DNA of 39,088 nt from NCBI RefSeq assembly GCF_001578945.1, contig NZ_KQ969554.1, positions 9,954 to 49,041 on the forward strand, written 5' to 3'. A model generated the notes under the pieces. It searched no databases. It was not told the DNA's origin and saw only the letters and a program-made list of their open reading frames with translations. Source of the DNA: Streptococcus oralis. Its GTDB lineage: Bacteria; Bacillota; Bacilli; Lactobacillales; Streptococcaceae. A program made the position numbers and the translations under genes. Position 1 is the first letter of the stretch; each line of letters starts with the position of its first letter. Positions 1-8,080 of the stretch are shown here, in pieces.

Positions 1-1
1 A

Positions 2-979
2 TATACAAAAAATAAAAGTAACTGGGTTCTTAATTTGCTTCCAAGAACAGAAAAAATGAATAAAGCATATTCAAACCCAGACAATCATCAGAAAGGAGCA
101 TGGAAAAGTACCCCCTTACATGCTAAAAGTGGGTCTGAAAATGGAAAGAATTTTAAATACACATTTAAGAATGGGGTTGTTTGGACTCCGCCTGTAGGAA
201 CCTATCCTAGATTTTCTAAAGAAACTCTGGAGAAACTAGATAAAAATGATGAAATATACTTTGGAAAAAATGGAGATGCTGTCCCGTCACGAAAAACCTT
301 TTTATCAGAGTTGAAAAATAATGGAATAAAATCAAACACTTTATGGAGATTTGATGAAGTAGGTCATAATCATCAAGCAAAGGAAGAGATAAAAAATATC
401 TTAGGCAATAGTATATTTGATACACCAAAACCCGAAAAGCTCATTCAAAGAGTGATTCAATTAGGAAGTAACGAAGGTGAACTCGTTCTTGATTTCTTCA
501 TGGGAAGTGCGACAACTCAAGCCGTAGCCCACAAAATGAATCGTCGTTATATCGGAATTGAACAAATGGACTATATTGAAACAGTTTCTGTAGAGCGCTT
601 GAAAAAAGTTATCGCTGGTGAACAAGATGGTATCTCCAAAGACGTCTCTTGGCAAGGTGGGGGATCCTTCGTTTATTGTGAGTTGAAGAATGATGCGCAA
701 GACTTCAAGAACCAGATTTTAGAAGCAACTTCTACTGAGGTTTTATCAGAGCTGTTTGAACAAGCAAAAGAATCTTCTTTCCTCTCTTACCGAGTTGACC
801 CGAAAAAGTTGAAAAAACAAGAGTTTGAAAAATTATCATTGGCAGAACAAAAACAAGTCTTGCTGGAGTTGGTGGATAATAACAATCTCTATGTCAACTA
901 CTCAGAGATAGACGATAGCGACTATGGTATCACAGAACAAGATAAAAAACTTAACCGTCAATTTTACGGGGAGGAGTGA
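2..979 (+). CDS. mod: Type III restriction-modification DNA methyltransferase (Mod), 3' part
   Basis: This is the C-terminal part of the modification subunit of a type III restriction-modification system. Such enzymes methylate adenine in a short asymmetric site and also direct the Res subunit. The reading frame is open to the left window edge, so the TTG at 35 is not a true start and the N-terminus lies outside. The visible part contains the AdoMet-binding motif I region (DFFMGSATT) followed by RRYIGIEQ. A motif I near the C-terminus fits the beta class of N6-adenine methyltransferases, whose catalytic DPPY-type motif and target-recognition domain lie further N-terminal and would be off-window. 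The stop at 977-979 is 4 bases before the res start, so the two genes form one operon. No simple-sequence repeat that could cause phase variation is visible in this part; such tracts usually lie nearer the 5' end. Confidence 0.93.
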   Translation, partial: YTKNKSNWVLNLLPRTEKMNKAYSNPDNHQKGAWKSTPLHAKSGSENGKNFKYTFKNGVVWTPPVGTYPRFSKETLEKLDKNDEIYFGKNGDAVPSRKTFLSELKNNGIKSNTLWRFDEVGHNHQAKEEIKNILGNSIFDTPKPEKLIQRVIQLGSNEGELVLDFFMGSATTQAVAHKMNRRYIGIEQMDYIETVSVERLKKVIAGEQDGISKDVSWQGGGSFVYCELKNDAQDFKNQILEATSTEVLSELFEQAKESSFLSYRVDPKKLKKQEFEKLSLAEQKQVLLELVDNNNLYVNYSEIDDSDYGITEQDKKLNRQFYGEE

Positions 980-983
980 GTCG

Positions 984-3596
984 ATGTCTTTTGTATATGA
1001 GATTTATAACCAAGCAAGTGAAAATGGTTTTATTGATTTTAAGGAAAAGATCCCTGACTACATCAGGCAAAATCTGAAATATCCCTTGCGTCCTTACCAA
1101 AAAGAGGCGATTGGACGCTATCTCTACTATAAAAATGATGAAAAGCATTATCAAAAACCAGAACAAGTCCTCTATAATATGGCGACAGGTTCAGGAAAAA
1201 CCTTACTGATGGCTGCCATCATCCTTGAGAAGTTCAAACAAGGCGAACGTAATTTTATCTTTTTTGTCAACAACGACAATATCTTAACCAAAACAAGGGC
1301 GAATTTTTTGCCCAATGGAACAGGAAAATATTTGTTTGCGGAGAAAATCATGGTTGACAATCAAGTGGTGACTGTGCGTGAGGTGACAGATTTTTCGGAT
1401 AGCCAGCCAGATAGTATAAACATTGTCTTTACCACTATTCAAAAACTGCATCAAGACTTAAATACGCCACGGGAAAATCGCCTGACTTATGAGCAGTTTG
1501 AAGATTTATCCCTTGTCTTATTGGCAGATGAAGCCCATCACTTGAACGCAGGACTTGCCAAGAAAGAAAAAGATGAAAACGATAGCTGGACGGCGACTAT
1601 TGCTAATATCCAAGGTACAGCTCAAAAGTCTTCTTTGTTTGAATTTACAGCAACCATTGATTTAGCCAATCCTGATATTGCTAAAAAGTATGAAAAATCC
1701 TTGATTTTCAAGTATGATTTGAAAGAGTTCCGCTTGGATAAGTACTCTAAAGATGTGCTTTTCCACTTGGTGGATAATGACCTGCCAACTCGTATGTTGC
1801 AGGCAATCCTTATCAGTCAATATCGTAAGAAAATTGCTCTGAAATATGGCATCAATCTCAAGCCTTTGATCATGTTTAAGTCGCAAAAAATTGCTGAAAG
1901 TAAGGGAAATGTAGATACCTTTTTGGATATGCTGGCAAACTTGACGGTGGAGCAGGTGCAAGCTCAAAAAGGACTGACTGAGACTGAGGGAGAGCGAAAA
2001 GGAATCTTAGAGAAAGCTTTTACTTTCTTTGAGGGATTAGGACTATCTGACCAAGACTTGATTGAAGAGTTGCAGGAAGATTTTCGTTGTGAACGCCTGC
2101 TCTTGATTGATGGGAAAAATAAAACCAGCAATAGCTTGGTAGAGTTAAATACCTTGGAGTCACCTTCAAATGAAATCCGTGCCATTTTTGCGGTGGATAT
2201 GCTGAATGAAGGATGGGATGTTCTCAATCTCTTTGATATCGTGCGCCTCTATGATACTCGTGATGGTAAGACAACCAATGCAGAGAAACAACTCATCGGA
2301 CGTGGGGCTCGTTACTATCCTTTTGTGATGGATAACCAAGTCGAGGAGAAATTTACTCGAAAGTTTGATGAAAATGAGCACAATGAACTCCGTGTCATCG
2401 AACAACTTCATTATCATTCAGCCAATAATCCACGCTATATTTCAGAATTGAAACAAGTCTTGCGTGAGTCTGGTATTTTTGATGATGTCAACTTGGAAGA
2501 GCGTGAATTGAAGTTGAAGGACTCTTTTAAACAAACACGCACCTACACAGATGGTCTTATCTGGATGAACAAGCGACTATCTCGTCAAGAATACCTCGAA
2601 CATAGACAAGAAAGTTTGTTGGATACCTCTTTTATTCCAAGTTCCTTTGAGGTGAGTTTGCCGACTTCTACCACAAGAGATTTTGAGGCATTTTCGGAAG
2701 AGGATGTTTTTGTGACTAATACAGTTAATACTTTGTATTTTGAGTTTGGCAAAGAGATCTCTCCTAATATTGTGCGAACTGCTATCAATCGGAACAAACA
2801 ATATACTTTTAAAAATCTTCAACAAGCCTTCTTTGGCTTGCGTGGTGTTTCTGCCTTTATAGAGATGCTTTCGAAAGTCCCTATCCGTTTAGAGTCTTCT
2901 TTATCAAAAGTGAGTGACCTGACAGCAGAGCAGAAACTTTATATAGCTGAACAGCTTTTGCATCACATTGAGAAGGACATCATTCCAACAGAGGAACGTT
3001 TTTATGGTTCGAATATCTTTGAGTCAGTTCCAGTGCGTGAGGTTTTTGAAGAGAATATCTTGAGAAAGTATACTGTTAATGCTACTGGAAATGCAGAGTT
3101 TGGACGGTCACAGAAAACGAAGTCTGAAACAGAGATTTTCGAAAATATTGATCAGCTAGACTGGTATGCCTATGATGACAACTTTGGAACGAGCGAAGAA
3201 AAATATCTGGTACGTGCTATCCGTGAATGGATGAATGATTTGCAGGAAAAGTGGTCTGATATTTATCTCTTGCGAAATGAAAAAGCTGTAAAAATTTATA
3301 GTTTTGATGAAGGACGTGCCTTTGAGCCTGACTTTATCTTGCTTGCAAATGATAAAAAAGTTGGAAATACTTCTTGGCAGATTTTCATTGAGCCAAAAGG
3401 AAGTCAATTTTTGGATAGTAATAATACGTTCAAAAATAGTAAAGAAGGCTGGAAAGAGAAATTCTTACTGCAAATTACTGAAAGAGATGAGGCACGAACT
3501 TTGTTGGACGATGAACGTTATCATATCGTTGGTCTTCCTTTCTTTAATAATGAGATGAGCAAAGAAATTGTAAATAGTAACTTGAAAGATTTATAG
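984..3596 (+). CDS. res: Type III restriction endonuclease subunit Res
   Basis: This is the ATP-dependent helicase/nuclease subunit that, with Mod, translocates or slides on DNA and cuts unmethylated DNA. The protein has 870 residues. The superfamily 2 motor shows Walker A (ATGSGKT, about residues 67-73), the DEAH box (182-185) and a motif VI-like QLIGRGARYYP further on. Near the C-terminus are the PD-(D/E)xK nuclease residues: FEPDF around 780-784 and FIEPKG around 801-806. The ATG at 984 is preferred over the in-frame upstream start at 924, because it follows a strong ribosome site (GGGGAGGAG, 968-976) overlapping the end of mod and gives the usual family N-terminus. The gene has no frameshift and looks functional. 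It is followed at 3614 by a broken ATPase fragment that may once have been part of the operon. Confidence 0.93.
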   Translation: MSFVYEIYNQASENGFIDFKEKIPDYIRQNLKYPLRPYQKEAIGRYLYYKNDEKHYQKPEQVLYNMATGSGKTLLMAAIILEKFKQGERNFIFFVNNDNILTKTRANFLPNGTGKYLFAEKIMVDNQVVTVREVTDFSDSQPDSINIVFTTIQKLHQDLNTPRENRLTYEQFEDLSLVLLADEAHHLNAGLAKKEKDENDSWTATIANIQGTAQKSSLFEFTATIDLANPDIAKKYEKSLIFKYDLKEFRLDKYSKDVLFHLVDNDLPTRMLQAILISQYRKKIALKYGINLKPLIMFKSQKIAESKGNVDTFLDMLANLTVEQVQAQKGLTETEGERKGILEKAFTFFEGLGLSDQDLIEELQEDFRCERLLLIDGKNKTSNSLVELNTLESPSNEIRAIFAVDMLNEGWDVLNLFDIVRLYDTRDGKTTNAEKQLIGRGARYYPFVMDNQVEEKFTRKFDENEHNELRVIEQLHYHSANNPRYISELKQVLRESGIFDDVNLEERELKLKDSFKQTRTYTDGLIWMNKRLSRQEYLEHRQESLLDTSFIPSSFEVSLPTSTTRDFEAFSEEDVFVTNTVNTLYFEFGKEISPNIVRTAINRNKQYTFKNLQQAFFGLRGVSAFIEMLSKVPIRLESSLSKVSDLTAEQKLYIAEQLLHHIEKDIIPTEERFYGSNIFESVPVREVFEENILRKYTVNATGNAEFGRSQKTKSETEIFENIDQLDWYAYDDNFGTSEEKYLVRAIREWMNDLQEKWSDIYLLRNEKAVKIYSFDEGRAFEPDFILLANDKKVGNTSWQIFIEPKGSQFLDSNNTFKNSKEGWKEKFLLQITERDEARTLLDDERYHIVGLPFFNNEMSKEIVNSNLKDL

Positions 3597-3613
3597 CAGA
3601 AATTGGAGAGTGT

Positions 3614-3700
3614 ATGATTTCGCGAATTATTTTAAGAAATTTTAAATGATTTCAAAATATAGAAATTGAATTTCCCAAAACAAATCAAATGAGAATTTTC
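3614..3700 (+). pseudogene. 5' scar of an AAA/SMC-type ATPase gene
   Basis: Seventeen bases after the res stop, an ATG with a GGAG ribosome site starts a frame reading MISRIILRNFK, then TGA, then FQNIEIEFPKTNQ in the same frame. This matches the opening of AAA_15/RecF/OLD-like ATPases, where a strand-strand segment ending in NFKxF is followed by a second strand and then the Walker A loop. The TGA stands where many relatives have a cysteine codon. The Walker A and everything after it are missing: after about 3690-3700 the sequence turns into the promoter region of the glycine riboswitch. I read this as the remnant of a third gene of the R-M operon, lost by deletion. The similarity is from pattern memory only, and the stretch is short. 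Confidence 0.6.
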
Positions 3701-3709
3701 CAAAACACA

Positions 3710-3738
3710 TTGACAAAAGCCAACATTTTTTGTAAAAT
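3710..3738 (+). promoter_or_regulatory. Promoter of the glycine riboswitch/agcS transcript
   Basis: A consensus -35 TTGACA (3710-3715) and a -10 TAAAAT (3733-3738) are separated by 17 bases. Transcription would start near 3745, ahead of the glycine aptamer. Confidence 0.8.
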
Positions 3739-3744
3739 AAGAAT

Positions 3745-3967
3745 CAATTAAATACCAACACCGAATGAAGTTTAATAGAAGTGGAGAAAGGTTTGTTTTC
3801 CATGACTGTAAATGGACGGAACTCTGGAGAGACCGTAAAGGCACCGAAGGGGCAAGGCAGGAAACTGCTCAAACTCTCAGGTAAAAGGACAGAGCTAGGA
3901 TAGACCGCTTTTTAGCATTTATCTAAGCATTCCAGAGTACATGTATCTTGCATGTGCTCTTTCTTTT
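3745..3967 (+). ncRNA. Glycine riboswitch with expression platform
   Basis: The leader contains the conserved glycine-aptamer core. An outer CTCT/AGAG helix (from about 3822 to 3894) encloses GGAGAGACC, CACCGAAGGGGCAA, a small stem and CTCTCAGGTAAAAGGACAGAG, pieces typical of the gcvT-type glycine riboswitch. Only one clear aptamer is seen; the upstream part (3745-3820) may hold a reduced first aptamer or a kink-turn leader. Downstream is a rho-independent terminator (3934-3967). Its presence in front of a sodium:alanine/glycine symporter matches the arrangement reported in streptococci, where glycine turns expression of the symporter down. The direction of switching is inferred from that, not visible here. 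Confidence 0.9.
3934..3967 (+). terminator. Riboswitch terminator hairpin
   Basis: A 10-base-pair stem (AGAGTACATG with CATGTGCTCT, one G-T pair) around a 7-base loop is followed by TTCTTTT. It lies between the glycine aptamer and the symporter start, so it is the likely expression platform. Confidence 0.8.
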
Positions 3968-3992
3968 GGGGTTGAAAAGATAGGAGAATAGA

Positions 3993-5315
3993 ATGTTAGA
4001 ATTGCTTAAATCAATTGATGCTTTTGCTTGGGGGCCCCCCCTCTTGATCTTATTGGTCGGAACAGGTATCTATTTGACCATCCGACTAGGCCTTTTGCAG
4101 GTGGCTCGTCTCCCTAAGGCCTTTCAGTTGATCTTTACCAAGGATAAGGGGCATGGCGATGTGTCGAGCTTTGCTGCTCTATGTACAGCTCTAGCCGCCA
4201 CCGTTGGTACGGGAAATATCATCGGGGTAGCGACAGCCATTAAGGTTGGGGGACCAGGGGCCCTCTTTTGGATGTGGATGGCGGCCTTCTTTGGGATGGC
4301 GACCAAATATGCCGAAGGCTTGCTGGCCATCAAATACCGTACTAAGGATGCAAATGGAGCTGTAGCTGGAGGGCCCATGCATTACATCCTTTTGGGGATG
4401 GGAGAAAAGTGGCGTCCACTTGCTATCTTCTTTGCCCTAGCGGGTGTATTGGTAGCCCTTCTAGGGATTGGTACCTTTACCCAAGTCAATTCGATTACAG
4501 AATCCATTCAAAATACAGCCCAAGTTGATCCAGCTATCACGGCTTTGATTCTATCCATTCTTGTAGGGATTGCTGTCTTTGGCGGACTCAAGTCTATTTC
4601 TAAGGTTTCGACAGCTGTTGTTCCTTTTATGGCTATCATTTATATTTTGGGAACCTTGACAGTTATTTTTTTCAATATTGGAAAACTCCCTGCTACAATC
4701 GCTCTAATCTTGACATCAGCTTTTAGCCCGGTTGCCGCGGTAGGTGGTTTTGCAGGTGCCAGCATTCGGATGGCTATCCAAAATGGTGTGGCGCGTGGTG
4801 TCTTCTCTAACGAATCTGGTCTGGGTTCAGCTCCCATTGCAGCTGCTGCGGCTAAGACAAACGAACCAGTAGAACAAGGTTTGATTTCCATGACAGGAAC
4901 CTTTATTGATACTTTGATTATCTGTACTCTGACTGGTTTGACCATCTTGGTGACTGGAGTATGGAATAGTGACCTGAATGGAGTGGCTTTGACTCAGTCA
5001 GCCTTCTCAACAGTCTTTTCACACTTTGGACCAGTCCTTTTGACCATCTTCCTTGTACTCTTTGCCTTTACGACAATTCTAGGTTGGAACTACTACGGAG
5101 AACGTTGTTTTGAGTTTCTTTTTGGTGTTCGTTTTATCTGGCTTTACCGTGTAGTCTTTGTGCTCATGGTCTTGTTGGGAGGATTTATCGAGTTGGATAT
5201 GGTTTGGATTATCGCAGATATCGTCAATGCCTTAATGGCTCTACCAAACTTGATTGCCCTCTTAGTCTTGTCGCCAGTCGTTATTGCCGAAACCAGAAAG
5301 TATTTTAAACACTAA
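3993..5315 (+). CDS. Sodium:alanine (glycine) symporter family protein, AgcS type
   Basis: This 440-residue protein is an inner-membrane transporter of the alanine-or-glycine:cation symporter family, taking up alanine or glycine with sodium. The N-terminal part carries the family pattern around GTGNIIGVATAIKVGGPGALFWMW, with KYAEG shortly after. About ten hydrophobic membrane segments are evenly spread along the chain, and the length is normal for the family. The ATG at 3993 follows GGAG at a normal distance. It lies alone behind a glycine riboswitch, which points to glycine as a physiological substrate, and is closed by its own terminator. The protein looks intact. Confidence 0.92.
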   Translation: MLELLKSIDAFAWGPPLLILLVGTGIYLTIRLGLLQVARLPKAFQLIFTKDKGHGDVSSFAALCTALAATVGTGNIIGVATAIKVGGPGALFWMWMAAFFGMATKYAEGLLAIKYRTKDANGAVAGGPMHYILLGMGEKWRPLAIFFALAGVLVALLGIGTFTQVNSITESIQNTAQVDPAITALILSILVGIAVFGGLKSISKVSTAVVPFMAIIYILGTLTVIFFNIGKLPATIALILTSAFSPVAAVGGFAGASIRMAIQNGVARGVFSNESGLGSAPIAAAAAKTNEPVEQGLISMTGTFIDTLIICTLTGLTILVTGVWNSDLNGVALTQSAFSTVFSHFGPVLLTIFLVLFAFTTILGWNYYGERCFEFLFGVRFIWLYRVVFVLMVLLGGFIELDMVWIIADIVNALMALPNLIALLVLSPVVIAETRKYFKH

Positions 5316-5318
5316 CCC

Positions 5319-5345
5319 AATCACACTTTTAGTGTGATTTTTTTC
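5319..5345 (+). terminator. Terminator after agcS
   Basis: AATCACACT (5319-5327) pairs perfectly with AGTGTGATT (5331-5339) around a 3-base loop, followed by a run of T to 5344. Confidence 0.85.
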
Positions 5346-5446
5346 ATTTCATAGACATTTCCTATCATGGCGATTGAAAATATATATTATCCAAGGGGAA
5401 AATTCTATGATAGACTAAATGACAATAAAATGAAAAGAGGTTTCTT

Positions 5447-5995
5447 ATGACAACATTTACCATCCACACAGTAGAATCAGCACCAGCAGAAGTAAAAGAA
5501 GTTCTTGAAACAGTACAAAAAGACAACAATGGCTATATTCCCAACCTAATCGGTCTCTTGGCCAATGCCCCAACCGCGCTTGAAGCCTACCGAACTGTCG
5601 GAGCCATCAACCGTCGCAATAGTCTGACACCAGTGGAACGTGAAGTAGTGCAAATCACAGCTGCTGTAACCAATGGTTGTGCTTTCTGCGTGGCTGGTCA
5701 TACTGCCTTTTCAATCAAACAAATCCAGATGAACGATGATCTTCTCCAAGCTCTCCGCAACCGTACTCCAATCGAGACAGACCCAAAACTAGATACCCTA
5801 GCTAAGTTTACCTTGGCGGTCATCAATACCAAAGGGCGTGTAGGAGATGAAGCCTTGGCTGAATTTTTGGAAGCTGGCTACACGCAACAAAATGCCTTGG
5901 ATGTGGTTCTGGGTGTTAGTCTTGCTAGCCTTTGCAACTATGCTAACAACCTAGCCAATACGCCTATCAACCCAGAATTGCAACCTTATGCATAA
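5447..5995 (+). CDS. Carboxymuconolactone decarboxylase/AhpD-like protein
   Basis: This 182-residue protein belongs to the carboxymuconolactone decarboxylase (CMD) / AhpD-like fold. The redox motif CAFC is at residues 78-81, followed by H85 (NGCAFCVAGH), the arrangement of the AhpD-type active site, in which the two cysteines and a histidine reduce disulfides or peroxides. An upstream glutamate (E65, in VEREVV) also matches the usual proton-relay position. The chain is near the length of single-domain AhpD relatives. It is followed 14 bases later by an acyl-CoA-dehydrogenase-like gene, so the two are probably co-transcribed, perhaps as a flavoenzyme plus a thiol reductase. Fold and motif are clear; the substrate is unknown. 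Confidence 0.85.
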   Translation: MTTFTIHTVESAPAEVKEVLETVQKDNNGYIPNLIGLLANAPTALEAYRTVGAINRRNSLTPVEREVVQITAAVTNGCAFCVAGHTAFSIKQIQMNDDLLQALRNRTPIETDPKLDTLAKFTLAVINTKGRVGDEALAEFLEAGYTQQNALDVVLGVSLASLCNYANNLANTPINPELQPYA

Positions 5996-6009
5996 TAGGA
6001 GGAAAGAGT

Positions 6010-7074
6010 ATGGGATTTTTTTCCGAAGAGTTTTTGAGCTGGTTAGACCAGCATGCTGATGAAATTGATAAACAGTCTTGTGAGGCTGGAGAGCAACTGA
6101 TTGAAAGGATTGCAGCAGAAGGAGCTTTTCGTGTAGGTGTTCCAGAATCTCTCGACGGTTCAGACGGAAGTGATCAAGATGTCATTGATATCCTAGCAGA
6201 GCTCGCTCAACATTCCTTGACGGCCTCCTTTATTTCCTGGGGGCAACGAACCCTAATTGACAATATTCTCCATACAGAGAATTCCTATTTGAAAGAAACC
6301 TATCTGGAAAAACTCTTGTCCGGTGAATATGCAGGCGCAACCGCCCTGTCTAATGCTGTCAAGTATCTATCTGACCTAGAGGAACTGAATGTTCGTGTTC
6401 TTGAAGAAAATGGACAATTTTATCTAAAAGGGCGACTGCCATGGGTAACCAATGCACGTAGAAATCGTTTCTTAACCATTTTTGTGGCAGGTTTTGCTGA
6501 TGATCCAAGTAAAAGTTATGTGGTGGCTGTGCCATCAGACGCAGAGAATTTTAGTCGTTCAGAAGACTTAGAATTCGTTTCTCTTCAGGGAGGGAATACT
6601 GCTTCTTTGACCTTTAATAGGGTTCCTTTAAAAGAAGAGTGGATTCTATCCAAGAATGCTAAAGAATTTTTAACTCAAAACCGTCCCGCATTTTTAGGTT
6701 ACCAATTTGGTTTGGCTTTTGGTTTAGCTGAACGCTCTCTATCAGAAGTAGAAAAAGAATTGGGGAGACGAAGTGTATTAACAGATGAATGGAAATATCA
6801 GGTAGAGCAGTTAGAGGATATTCGGCAAGCTCTTTATCAGGGATTGTCTGACCGGTCCTATTTCGTTACCAATCCGCGTGAACTCTTTCAGTTAAGAATA
6901 GACATTGTGGATGTTGTTGCCCAAAGTCTTCTATTAGAGTTACAAGCAGGTGGCGGTAGAGGCTACTTTAGCAAATCAACATCTGGTTTTATCCGTCGTT
7001 GGAATGAAGGAGCCTTTCTTCCAATTGTTTCTCCAAGCGCTGTTCAGTTGCGCCATATCTTAGCAACGAGTTAA
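6010..7074 (+). CDS. Acyl-CoA dehydrogenase-like flavoprotein of unknown substrate
   Basis: This 354-residue protein has the layout of the acyl-CoA dehydrogenase superfamily. It has a helical N-terminal part, a central beta region (about 110-215, containing GEYAGATALSNA and LPWVTNAR, the flavin/substrate-facing segment) and a C-terminal helical bundle with AGGGRGYF, corresponding to the GGxGY FAD-binding turn. The catalytic glutamate of true acyl-CoA dehydrogenases, normally in a C-terminal EGT(S/A) motif, is not seen: the matching region reads IVSPSAVQLR. That makes beta-oxidation unlikely and leaves a flavin monooxygenase- or oxidase-like role. Streptococci generally lack beta-oxidation, which supports this. 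The gene lies 14 bases after the AhpD-like gene, has an AGGAGG ribosome site and ends in a terminator. Confidence 0.75.
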   Translation: MGFFSEEFLSWLDQHADEIDKQSCEAGEQLIERIAAEGAFRVGVPESLDGSDGSDQDVIDILAELAQHSLTASFISWGQRTLIDNILHTENSYLKETYLEKLLSGEYAGATALSNAVKYLSDLEELNVRVLEENGQFYLKGRLPWVTNARRNRFLTIFVAGFADDPSKSYVVAVPSDAENFSRSEDLEFVSLQGGNTASLTFNRVPLKEEWILSKNAKEFLTQNRPAFLGYQFGLAFGLAERSLSEVEKELGRRSVLTDEWKYQVEQLEDIRQALYQGLSDRSYFVTNPRELFQLRIDIVDVVAQSLLLELQAGGGRGYFSKSTSGFIRRWNEGAFLPIVSPSAVQLRHILATS

Positions 7075-7087
7075 AAAAGTAGAATAA

Positions 7088-7120
7088 AAACGAAGTTTGA
7101 ATTTCCGACTTCGTTTTTTT
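7088..7120 (+). terminator. Terminator after the AhpD-like/ACAD-like operon
   Basis: AAACGAAGT (7088-7096) pairs with ACTTCGTTT (7108-7116) around an 11-base loop and runs into a T tract ending at 7120. Confidence 0.85.
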
Positions 7121-7143
7121 AAGCTCTCATTTAAGCGCTTTTA

Positions 7144-7152
7144 TGCTATACT
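7144..7152 (+). promoter_or_regulatory. Extended -10 promoter of the TDT transporter gene
   Basis: TG-C-TATACT (7144-7152) is a good extended -10, about 28 bases before the start codon. No good -35 is visible at 17 bases, which is usual for extended -10 promoters. Confidence 0.5.
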
Positions 7153-7180
7153 AATAATAACATGATTATTGGAGGCTCAG

Positions 7181-8080
7181 ATGAAAAAGCTCCCCTTGGT
7201 ATTTTCTGGCTGTTTACTAGGCTTAGCAGGTGCAGGCAATCTGATTGCAGATACTTGGCCTGTTCTGTCGCATTTATTGAGTCTGACTGGTTTAGTTTTG
7301 TGGATTTTCTTTCTGATTCTTCATCTTTTTAATTGGGAAGAAACCAAGAAAGAATTGACCAAGCCCCCTCTTTTATCTGGGATGGCCACCTTTCCCATGG
7401 CAGGGATGATTTTATCGACTTATATCTTTCGTTTGTTCCCTCGTCTTCCTGTGATATCACAAGGGCTCTGGTGGTTTTCCTTTCTCTTGGACCTCGCTTT
7501 AATCACTACTTTTACCATCAAATTTGCCTGTTCAGGCAAGAGAGTCAATGCGACTCCAAGCTGGACGGTGCTCTATGTGGGGATAGCAGTAGCTGCCTTG
7601 ACCTATCCTCTGGTAGGTATCGTTGAAATTGCCTATGCGACCTTGAGTTTCGGTTTTGTCTTGACCTTCTATCTTTATCCTCTTATTTATAGCGATTTAA
7701 AGAAAACTCCACTCCCAGTAGCCTTGCTTGGACAGGAAGGAATCTACTGTGCTCCCTTTTCTCTACTCTTAGCTTCTCTAGTTCGAGTTGGAGGAGCAGG
7801 TCTACCGACTTGGCTCTTGATCGTCATGATTTTGGCATCTCAGTCCTTCTTTTTCTTTGTTTTAACTCGCCTGCCCAATATTTTAAAAGAAGGCTTTCAA
7901 CCAGCTTTCTCAGCCCTCACCTTCCCAACCATTATCACAGCTACTTCGCTCAAGATGGCTCAGGAAATCTTGAAACTTCCATTTCTGGATTATCTGGTGT
8001 TTGCTGAAATTGTTATATGCCTCACTATTTTATTCTTTGTATTGGGTGCTTATCTGATTTGGTTACGAAAAAAGGTCTAG
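7181..8080 (+). CDS. TDT/SLAC1-family transporter (tellurite-resistance/dicarboxylate or anion channel type)
   Basis: This 299-residue, very hydrophobic protein has about ten membrane spans and fits the TDT family (TehA / SLAC1 / voltage-dependent anion channel fold). The N-terminal LVFSGCLLGLAGAGN and the late LTFPTIITATSL are typical of the family, whose members move anions or small dicarboxylates. The ATG at 7181 is chosen over the in-frame TTG at 7169 because the GGAGG ribosome site (7171-7175) lies between them. The gene stands alone, with its own promoter upstream and a terminator that begins inside its last codons. The substrate cannot be read from sequence. Confidence 0.8.
   Translation: MKKLPLVFSGCLLGLAGAGNLIADTWPVLSHLLSLTGLVLWIFFLILHLFNWEETKKELTKPPLLSGMATFPMAGMILSTYIFRLFPRLPVISQGLWWFSFLLDLALITTFTIKFACSGKRVNATPSWTVLYVGIAVAALTYPLVGIVEIAYATLSFGFVLTFYLYPLIYSDLKKTPLPVALLGQEGIYCAPFSLLLASLVRVGGAGLPTWLLIVMILASQSFFFFVLTRLPNILKEGFQPAFSALTFPTIITATSLKMAQEILKLPFLDYLVFAEIVICLTILFFVLGAYLIWLRKKV

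Noticed and set aside
35..37. TTG as start of mod
   Set aside because: The frame stays open to position 2 with family-like residues before it, so the gene begins outside the window.
924..983. Earlier in-frame start for res
   Set aside because: It would overlap mod and precede the strong ribosome site at 968-976; the ATG at 984 gives the usual N-terminus.
7133..7152. CiaR-type direct repeat (TTTAAG-N5-TTTAAG) before the TDT gene
   Set aside because: Only the first half-site is present; the second position reads TTATGC.
7333..7626. Open frame inside the TDT gene
   Set aside because: It is an out-of-frame shadow of a clear membrane protein.
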